Assembly (NCBI GenBank): GCA_015680685.1
Contig: MNCI01017558.1
Location: 322,997-354,490, forward strand
DNA length: 31,494 nt
Origin: Gnetum montanum
Lineage: Eukaryota > Streptophyta > Gnetopsida > Gnetales > Gnetaceae
Direction: 5' to 3'
Both the position numbers and the translations under genes were made by a program. The notes below the pieces were generated by a model that was given only the letters and a program-made list of their open reading frames with translations, was not told the DNA's origin and made no database searches. This document shows positions 1 to 9,900 of this stretch, one piece after another. Position 1 is the first letter of the stretch. The number at the start of each line of letters is the position of its first letter.

Positions 1-493
1 GGTGGTCACCGCCACCACACGCCACATGTCGCGCATGCACACATAGTCGTACGCGAAGTGCTGAACCGTCTCTGCCACCACGCCGCATGAGGGACAAGTG
101 TCGTGTTGTAAAATTCCACGCCGACGCAGGAGGGCACGCACAGGTAGCGTGTCCCATCGGAGCAACCAGAGAAAGATTTTTATTTTCTCGGGCAGCCGCC
201 CCTTCCAGATCTATTGCCAACCGACGATTTGGGGGTATTTGGCGGCCAGCAGGGCACGCTGCTCGAGACCCAACCACCCTCGAGTCCGCATCACACGCAC
301 GTGCCGGCACAGCGCCTGCCAGGGCCTAGAATCCAACGCCCCTGCCTCCCAACGCAGATATTCTACATTCATGATGCGGATCCATGGGATCGGTTCTCTG
401 TGCGGACACGTAAACCGAAGCACCAACCGTTGCTGTCCCAGCATTAGTTCGTCCTCGAAGGACATGATGCCCAATCCACTTGCAGATATTTAG
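1..493 (-). pseudogene. LINE (non-LTR retrotransposon) fragment, C-terminal zf-RVT region, decayed
   Basis: On the minus strand one frame runs from an in-frame TAA near 493 to the window edge, with a single internal stop (TAG, 211-213). After that stop it reads IWKGRLPEKIKIFLWLLRWD then LLRRRGILQHDTCPSCG and AETVQHFAYDY..MRDMW. This is the zinc-binding region found after the reverse transcriptase in many plant LINEs, of the form W.G..P.K...F.W.......L..R......CP.C....E...H....C....W. The CPSC pair and the His are kept. The last Cys is replaced by Tyr. The sequence is clearly more GC-rich than the next 3 kb, so it is probably a younger or differently sourced insertion. The reverse transcriptase itself is not visible. 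Confidence 0.78.
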
Positions 494-1135
494 GACTTGA
501 ATCAAGAAACTAATTATAGATCCATACTCTACATGGAAAGTCAAGTTAGTCCACCAAAACTAAGTGCCATTCAACAACTTTGAATTTTTGAAATAATTTC
601 AATAGTTAAATATTCAATAAATTAAAAATTTTAACAAACACCAAAATAAACTATGGATCCAATTTTCATTAATTTCATAGTATTATTTTAAAATAATGTT
701 ACACTTCACCATCCTCATCAATCAATAAAAAAAATTTCTATGTTAAAATCATAAATAATTAGAAAAAAATATCAATAAATAGCAAATTTATTTGAATCAC
801 CCACTCAAAAGCTTTCACATTAACTTAGAAGCATTAGCCACATCTCCAAATATATATAAGCTTCCAAACAAGTTCAAGTCTAGGCATTTTTATCACCTAC
901 AAAATATAAAATTGGTAGTAAGGTCACATTTCCAAATGTGTGAAACTACATAGAGTTATCTTAAAGTATTGTCAAAGATGTAGGTGGAATTGAAGAACTT
1001 CAGCATACAACCAATTAAAGCATATTAATTAACAACCATCTTGGTTAAATCCTACAATAATTTGAAACGTAGGAACCATGACATGTTAAAAACCTTAATT
1101 ATACATGCTGTCATGTGGTCTTTGTATAACTTATC

Positions 1136-1181
1136 AGATCAATTGCAACTGATTGCCAAGTTGCCAAGTTGCAATTGATCT
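1136..1181. repeat. Perfect 15-bp inverted repeat, 16-nt loop
   Basis: AGATCAATTGCAACT (1136-1150) is the exact reverse complement of AGTTGCAATTGATCT (1167-1181). The 16-nt loop contains a short TTGCCAAG repetition. A transcript of either strand could fold into a hairpin. Confidence 0.9.
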
Positions 1182-1190
1182 CTTTATGGA

Positions 1191-1295
1191 TTGGATTGGA
1201 TCCAAAAACTTGCAGCATCATGATGATGTTTACGCCATGGTCAACCAAATATTCTTGCTCACCCTCCTTCCTTTCTTGTAACTGATCCAATCCAA
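1191..1295. repeat. 12-bp inverted repeat with 81-bp spacer
   Basis: TTGGATTGGATC (1191-1202) is the reverse complement of GATCCAATCCAA (1284-1295). It starts ten bases after the 1136-1181 hairpin. The arms are short direct TTGGA repeats, so chance is more likely than for the neighbouring hairpin. Confidence 0.7.
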
Positions 1296-3857
1296 TCAGC
1301 TTAGAAACAATCATTTGTTTGGTTTTTTTTTTTTTCTTAAACACATTCATGGACAAGAACTAAATTATTCAAGTTTAATTTGTGTCCATTGGCCAGGGAT
1401 CACACTTTGCAAACTTTTGTTAAAAATTCTTATAAGACATCGTATACGTAACTATTACTAATATTACCTAGCAATTTAGGTAATTGGTCAACAATTAATT
1501 GGAATGAACCAAATTAACCAAGGATTAGTTGCCGAACAAACATATTTCAAAAAATAAAAAGAAAAACACAATCTGAAATCCAATCTGATTTTAAATTGGC
1601 TACAATCTGGATTGGTAAAATTAATCACAAATTTTAAAAACTTTAGCTTCCTGTAACAACCTTTGTAAACTTGTCATATACTCATGGCTTAGCTGGTTCC
1701 TATTCGAAATGTCATAAATTTTTATTACCAGCAATTTTTAACACAGGTAATAATTTGCACATTTGTTTATGGGACCTTCAAGCATGTAGCCATTTAATTT
1801 GTTACTGCAAATTATGTGGCCTAGTGTTAGAGTTTGGTTTTACGTTGCACTCTAATTACCCAAGGATCTAAGTCCATAACTAAACTTGACATGCCATAAA
1901 TCATCTTACAAAAATCGTAACTCTTAATAATGTGTATCACTCTTATTAATCACTTGCTTGGAATTCTTTGCAGTCTCCTTTGGACTTGCTTGTACATTGG
2001 CTAGTTCATTGGGAACTTGGCTCATCTCATCTTTATGAGTCACTATCTTAATTCTCTGAACTTTACGAAATACTTCTTTGTAAACCTTTTCCTTTTTAAC
2101 CATTGTAGCCTTTTGAATAACCTTCTCTTCTTATTTAAAAAACTGGACCAGGCTACAGATGGCACAATTTGGACCTTCTCTTCCTCTTTAGGAAACTGGA
2201 TCCTGTGCTACAAGGATTACTCTTGTCTCCTACAACACTTGCTTCTTAACTTTGAGTCACTTCTTTAACCTTTTTATTGTAGTGCTCCAATTCCTGTTAT
2301 GAACTTTGTATTTTGTAACATCTACTTTGTATCTCTGAGTTACTCATTACTTCAGCTTCTTTATACACCATGGTGTGTATTGTTCCTTGGGGCTCTTATC
2401 TTTATTGATCCATTGCTTCTTCTTCTTCTTCAGTTCTTCACACACACTCGTAAGTTGGATGTTGATTGTTAATATGTCGTAGAAGGGTTGTGACTATTCC
2501 TAGGTTACAAGTCACACCTTTTCATTACAAATTGATTAGGAGTGGTTACAAATGGTCTCAAGGGATTATGAAACTAATGATTGTACATTAACTTAGGAGT
2601 ATATTCTAACACCCAAGAGTTTTTGATATTTTACTCTTCATAGCATTTTGATGTGATAGGATTCATGATATGTCATTCTAAACTTGCTTAATAAATAATA
2701 CTGCATTCTGTTACTCTCACTTCTTTTAATATAACAGTTAGGCAAGTCTAAGTGGTTTTTACCCCTACTTTCAAAGTCACTGAGACTTCAATATATACAT
2801 TTTATTTTCAAAGTTGGATCTTGAACCCATTTTCCATTACGAGAGTTGCCAAATTTTAAGGTGCTTTTCTTCTCTGTGCTGTACACGATGCTATCATAGA
2901 AAATACCATAGGGTATACAGTGTTAGTGTGTCAAGAACAAGCTTTAATCAGCCTACAATAATGTCAAGATTCTCCTGAAAGACTGGTGATTGTTCATGAT
3001 CCAACACACATTTGTTGCTCGGAGAACAACTCTAGGTCCTAAGCTTATGAGTTAGGTAGGGAAAAAATTGGTGATTGTGTAAACATCTAATTAAACATTA
3101 AAAGAATGGTTAGGAGTGAAAGAATGTGTGCTTTGTTCACTAATTGCTCCTTCCAGAAATTGAAGCTGACAAAATATTAATTCTTACAACAGATTGTTAA
3201 CAATATTAAGGATCTCATTTCAAAAGTTTGATAGTGAGCAATATTGATAGATTATAGGACACTGTTCATGAAAAAGAATCTGTTATATACTATAATACTA
3301 ATTCAAATATGCTATGAACAACAAAGATCAATTCAACATAGCTTGTAAAGGAAATCGAAAAGGCAACCAAAAAGTATATTAATCTGGTATTAGCATAAAC
3401 ATGTAATCAGAGGCCTTGAAATTTTATTGGAAGATGGACATCAGAATGAAAAATTCACAAATCAATTTTGAATTCTAATATTTCATTCTAGAGATGTAAA
3501 ACGGAAATGCCTCTTAATGCATAAAGGAGAAAGGTTCCATGCATGCTTCCAAACAAAAGAGAGGTTTACTTGGGCTTAAACTTAGAAAGATTCCATGCAA
3601 TAGTAAAGTAACATAACCAGTTAGCTATAAGAATTTCTGTGTTCATAATACGTTTTGAATGATTTTAAACATCACTAATTAGCAATAATTTTCAGAGAAA
3701 AAGGATATGATATTAACAAACCATGTAAATGCTTATATCAAATAACACAAAATCTCAGTAAAAGTAGGTAGAGCTTAATTTTTTCTTGCTAAAGATGCAC
3801 AAACGTATAAGCGGTATGGAATGAAATCACTCTTAAATGCAGAACCAAACAACATAC

Positions 3858-3948
3858 CAACAACAAGTGATATTGATATGATGAGAATTCCCAAGACAGG
3901 AGCAAGTTGAGCTGATAATAAGAAAAGGATAACCAGTGTACCTAGCAA
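3858..3948 (-). CDS. ABCB28: ABCB28-like exon 5: third and fourth membrane helices
   Basis: The exon is 91 nt and encodes LLGTLVILFLLSAQLAPVLG then ILIISISLVV plus one base. The family has VFGTICILFTLSPQLAPVLG followed by a hydrophobic helix. The acceptor is CTTTCAG ending at 3949. The exon ends in phase 1 before donor GTATGT (3857-3852), a strong plant donor. The open frame continues to 3775 (AFKSDFIPYRLY...), but that tail does not follow the family's VYKRSTVP block and is read as intron. The next exon (expected VYKRSTVP..GLAQA) was not found in 1-3857. Confidence 0.88.
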
Positions 3949-6900
3949 CTGAAAGACAACAAAGTTGGAATCCATCTTAAGCTTTGAGAAATATGCAAGT
4001 TGTTGCTTCACCAATACTATCAACAATTTTCTGATTTCTGAAACCAGAGAATTCTAAAATAGTAATTACAATATTAAGGTAATAACAAAAAAAAATAGAT
4101 ATCGTAGACCTGTAATGTCAGATATTCACTCTAGATCACCAAAGCCAAAAATAATACAAGACGTTCACGTTATCACTACCATGGTATCAACAAGCATCTG
4201 GCACTTATTGTCATCGTAAACAACCCTCCACTATGTACTATCATGAAGGTGCCATGGTAGCTGCCATTGACCATACATTCTAAGTACCATGTATCAGGTT
4301 AAGCCCCTGGAAGCTATCAAGGCAAATATTGTGATTCAAAGGGGTTATGTGCTCAACCCATTAGGATAAATATATATGAAAAGAAAAGAAGAAGAACAGA
4401 ATCATTTGTTTACATAAGCACCTAAGTGCCTAGAGTAGATACTCTTCCTATGTTGAAATAGCCAAACATAGAACTTGATGGTACAAATCTACCATATAGC
4501 ACAATCCTCTAAGAACCAATAAACCTCTATCTTCCTACCTGTTATCATTTTGAAGGTCTACATCATATCTTGGAGCAGAAAGTGGGTGCTCTTTGGCACC
4601 ATACCATTGTTAAGTTGTATTAACTAGCGATGATTGAAGACACTGAGATTCCATCCTGTGTATTTACCAAGATTCAGTAACAAGATTCTGAAGATGACTT
4701 GCCTTGGCAATCATTCTAATAACATTGACTAGACTGTCCAATGTTGGTTGGAGTAAGCCATTCTTTAGATGGTATTGATATATCCATAGAAAAAATTCAA
4801 ACATTTCCAACATTCAATAACTTAAATACATTTTTTAACATCGCAGAGCCCACTGTATCTTTTTATTTCCACCCTCCATTGTCGTAGCAAAGCTGGATCC
4901 ACACCGTTCAATGAGCAGGGAGGGGTTTTGGTGGGGTGGAGGTTTGCTAAGCCTAAGCACAGTTCTTTATATAACAAATAATAATTATGTATGTATGTAT
5001 GTATGACTTTACTATATAAAAAGAGAAATAATGGAATCCATATATCTAAATCTATAGCCCAATAGATAGATGGCATGATACCGCAAAATTTTGGAAAAAT
5101 TATAACTGGAACAATGTTGTTTAGTTATATTTCTAGAAGAGGAATGTGAATGGTAATTTATATGTTGTTTTGTTTGTTTTTTGATAAATGAGATTATCTT
5201 TTTGCTGACCCAGCTACTATAGATCTGGGGATGTCCATTTGATTTTTTTTTAAAAAAAACATCTACAGTTTTTAACAGAATTCAATCAATGTATACAATG
5301 AATAGGAATTATTAATACATTGATGTGAAAGTGTCTAACGGCTTGCCTCTGAAAAAGCTCTAAGGCCACGATCTCTAGTCACATTTTCATTCACAATATC
5401 TTTGAGTGCACCCAAATCTGATATAATCAATCCTGTTAGTTCACCAACCTACACATAAAAGATAGAGAATTAAGAACACTTGCAATGATAGATAATAAAA
5501 CGGAAAAGAAGCATGGTTTTATTGATTTCATGTTTCACTGTATCAGATAAGCATTACTTTTATTCCTTAACACGCCAAAATTTACTTGGAACACGCTAGC
5601 AAGAAGGCAAATCATGCCTCATACTAGGAGAAAAAGGAACAAACACAAGATTTAGATGTATATTCAACGGAGATTATAGCTTGGCTTATACTTTCAAAAT
5701 TTTTTAAGCATTGTGAATTAAATATGTTCATCTACAGAAAGCCAGCCTCGCTTTACCAGAATGTACAGGGATTCAATGAATAACAGGTCATATAGGGTAA
5801 ATACTAAATAGCAAAAGCTACCTAGTCCTTTTACTCAAAGCACAACACCAAAGTGAAACTTAAAAGATATTGTCAAAGCAGAGTTTCAAAAAGAGCATGA
5901 ACATCAGCAAACTCGAATTACAGTGGCAAAAGAGAGTATCAGGCATACAAAAGAACTGCAGCAGCTACCTGACATACTGTTTTCTTCTTCTTCTTCTTCT
6001 TCTTTTCTGGAGTAGGAGGTGTTTTCTGCAATGGTCTTAGTATGCTCTTGTCAATCATCCTGGATGCAGCATTTACTTCAGAGTTTAGTTAAACTTTGGT
6101 TGGCTTTTCAATGTCATATGCTCTCAGCCACCTTATATATAAATTATATATAACCTAGTTCAATGCTATCACTGCTCTCACCATGAAGCCTCTCTTCTTT
6201 TTTTCTTTCCTTTTTCTTTCAATGCAGCATTTACTTCAGAGTTTAGTTAAACTTGGGTTGACTTTTCAATGTCATATGCTCTCGGCCACCTTATATATAA
6301 ATTATATATAATCTAGTTCAATGCTATCACTGCTCTCGCCATGAAGCCTCACTTCTTTTTTTTCTTTTTTCTTTTTCTTTCAATGCAGCATTTACTTCAG
6401 AGTTTAGTTAAACTTGGGTTGACTTTTCAATGTCATATGCTCTTGGCCACCTTATATATAAATTATATATAATCTAGTTCAANGGTTTGGTTTTTCCTGC
6501 TTGCTTCTTTCTACAGTTGTTTGTGTCTTTGTTCTATACTTGGATGCATATTACGGTGGTATATGCAATTCAGTTTAAATCCTTTAGTGTGTAGTGTTGT
6601 TTGTTCCACATTTAACAATTTGGTATAGGGGATAGCTGTTACGAAGAGAATAATTAGTACAGATAATAGAATTTGAGATAAAAGCTATTATAAAAAGTAT
6701 GTGAAGTAAGGTTTGTAGGAGTTAATTTTTTACTATGGGCCAGTGGAATTTGAGATATAGGGTGGTGTATGTTCTCATGCATTGGAATGCTCATTATGAT
6801 TCCTTCCCTTATTAGTGCATAATTACAAGAACTAACACCCTTTTCCATATTATTTCACCTAACATCGAATGTACGTTGGTTTCTTAGGTAAGAAAGGGTT

Positions 6901-9900
6901 GGTATTTCTTCACCTCTTGCAAGTTGAAGTCTTGCAGTGTGGACTAGATGCACTTCAAAAAAATATATATCTTCAATCTTCATACCTCTGCAAGATGCAA
7001 TTTGTTCACAAGGGCAGAAGTTTTCTCTCTTCGCCCATCCAAACATCATTCTTAAGGCCCTCATAAATTTCAAACAGATCTTGTGGAGATCGAAATGTTA
7101 TGGTTGCTAGATATGTCCTCTCCTTAACTCTAAAGCTTGAATCAACAAAGAATGAGTCAATAGCAAGATACCCAAACATTGCTTCTACCATTGCAAAGGC
7201 TTAACTAAAAGCCAACACATATTTCCATAAGGAACATCTTGAACCACCCAAGTTCCATTGTTCCACCATTATGACACCATGCTTGCTTCTTGTTTTGTTT
7301 TCCCTTAATGTTTCTTCCTAATCCCTTAGTATCTTACATTGTGGTTTGCTCTGATACTACTTATGGCATCTCGTTCCCAAATGTTATGACAAATGTCATA
7401 TATATGCTGTATTTAACATTATGCATTGGAAATAACACAAGGAAAATGCAAAATGAAGAAGGGAAAGGAACTTATTCGTGCAAGAATTAGGAATGAATAA
7501 ATGTTTCCAAAGTCATGCTCTGAAGGTAATAGGGTTGTCTTCCTTTGGCATCTATCTCTTCAAGGCAATGTAGCAGTAACACCATATTTAGGCCAAAACC
7601 TACCTAGAAGGGGTGGCCATGTCCTATCCTATCCCACTTCATCTGGTTCTCATTACTCACCACTACTAGCTCCACTATTCCATGTTGGCACAGCCTCTAC
7701 ATTACCAAACTCAATACCTCAGGTCAATACCCAAAAGGTTCCCTCAAGAGACATGCTCATGAACATAATGCACCCTTTCAATAAGGGTCTTTTAATAATA
7801 ATTACAACATTTGTTACAAAACGACACCATTTGGGAATAGGGATATGACAAGCATGTTGCACAGGTTGCTGAAAGATACTTTATTCAATCAAGAACGTTT
7901 CAAAATCCATAGGTCATTAAAATTTCTTAAATGCATGAAATATAGGAGAAAGGTGAACAACCCAAAATTCTTCTTACAATGTTTGTACAAAAAAGACACC
8001 ACCGAGGAAAGGTTTATCCCTGAACAATGGTGGGTAGCGGAGGCAATCCTGGAAGATGACAACTTCTTGGAAACGGTGGCGCAACAACGAAGATGCATAC
8101 ATAGAATTGCTTCAATATGAAAGCGGCTGCATCTGCAGGATGCAATAAAGTAACAGGAAGATCACAATGATCCCACAGAACAATAGTGAAAGACTAAAAG
8201 ATCCCCAACGTAAGACCGACATAATGCACAGGTTCCGCAGGGTGGCCAACCGAAGATTCCCGACAAGGACAAGGGGGAGTTTCCTTTACCTTAGGACACA
8301 AAGAAGAAGCCACAAGGGAAGACTCCTCCCTCGTATGCACAAGCCAGGTGCACTACCAACCTTTGCAAGATGCACAGAAGGGACCAATGAAGGAACTTGC
8401 ATAGAATACACAAAGGAATCAAACAAGGACACCCTCATGGATGGAGCTCAGGGTTTCCTCTTCCTCTGCTCACATGTGTGAGGTAGTGGGGGCAGATTCT
8501 TCCACCTCAAGGGGACCATGCCTTTCCACATGACTAATGCCCATACTGACAACAAGAAGGAAATATGTGAGGGAGACCTACCTCACCTTATAAACTAACA
8601 CAAGAAATCCAAGAAGATGATGGCCACTGAGTTGGCAAACTTCATTGAGGAAATGAAGGTAAAGGCCCAAAGGACACAAGTCAAAGAGCAAGTGAAAAAG
8701 GCTGACATTAATTAAATCTTAAATTGGGACTCTGCACCTTCTGGTGTATAGCCTTGATGAAACAAGCTATGCCAAGTCCTACACGCATCTTTATAAAAAC
8801 TTCCACTGGTCAGCAGTTCCTCCTGATCACCGATGTCTATGAAATTCTGCAGAAGTACTCAGCCCACATGCAAATCATGCAGCAACAGAATGAGTAGTTC
8901 AAGAACTGCACCAATGGCACACCTTAGCAGCTAGAAGGGACCTTTGAGGAAAATCTCTTCTTCGGTAGTGTTGTTTGGTTTTGTTTATATTCTTATTTCT
9001 CTCTGCTGCAGGAGGGACAGTTGCTCCCCATTTCCAGTTTTTGTCATTTTACACATCATTTGCACTTACTCTTTATACAATCAATCCCAGATGCACTCCA
9101 AAAATGATAGAACTTCAGCTTATGAGGTTTCAGTGAATGGCATTAGTAGGTTGTGACTGGGTGGATCAGATTTAATATTATTTTCTGACCAAGAGATATT
9201 CCTGAGAGCACAAAGGAAATTGAAGCTTACATACCTATCATTCAAAACATTCTTATAGAGTTTTCCAGAGAAAATGATAGGAAGATGCTGGAAGACACAA
9301 TCTTAACTCTTAAGATTTGTTTTCATAGGCCCTGAAGCCAGATCACAGTTCCTGAGGATTGGATCACAGAACTATCATAGCAAAAGAAATTTTACATACG
9401 ACTAAGTGTAATTTTTGTTACCCACGGGAAGTGGCATCGTGTATTAAGTTATGAAGATTATAGACATCACGTGGATGAATAGAAAGCATTCCAGATGGGT
9501 ACTATCCCATTAAGGATAAATGTAGTTCAACCCAAGGTTGTGGATAATGTACTATGATACTCATGCTCTTAATCTGCTTTAGGAAACAAAGCTCGTCATA
9601 GCTCCATGGTAAAAAATTTGGCATATATGCATTAAAGCTTGGATGTGCTGATTGCAATTCCTTATCGATCTCTTTAAGTATGATTCATGCTAGTCTTCTG
9701 TCTGGGCTGCCAGATTTTTCAGTCGTCCTTTTTGTTCTGAAAAGCTGTGTTTTTATTTGCCACGCTTTTTGTTTATTTTGGAATATTTTTTGTTTCATAT
9801 GTTGTGAATAGTGTTTAATTTTGATTATCCAGTTTTTCTGATTATTTAGGTAGATGCCATAACCACTGGCAACGGTAGTATTTCAGGGGGAAAGTAAGAA

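Larger units (their letters stand above)
494..3857 (-). other. ABCB28-like intron 5, part; no further exon found
   Basis: The donor GTATGT is at 3857-3852. I looked on the minus strand for the next conserved blocks (VYKRSTVP, GLAQA, SETFSAIRTVRSF, SGEKRQ) and found none, so the intron seems to run past the LINE fossil and out of the window. It is AT-rich and holds two inverted repeats between 1136 and 1295. Open frames such as 2017-2268 and 1111-1356 have no recognisable content. Confidence 0.65.

Noticed and set aside
2017-2268. Plus-strand 83-codon frame as a gene
   Set aside because: Phe/Leu/Asn-rich chance frame in AT-rich intron sequence, with no motif.
3120-3190. Possible next ABC exon (CCAGAAATT on the plus strand suggesting a SFSGEK-type block)
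   Set aside because: The translation gives QLQFLEGAI, which does not match, and there is no supporting splice-site pair.
3775-3857. Open-frame continuation after exon 5 (FGSAFKSDFIPYRLY...) as transporter coding sequence
   Set aside because: It does not follow the family's VYKRSTVP..GLAQA block, it ends in a stop, and a strong GTATGT donor lies at 3857.
5337-5346. GT donor at 5340 for exon 4 (..SEAS)
   Set aside because: It shifts the frame of exon 5. The GC donor after TCAGAG gives the family sequence.
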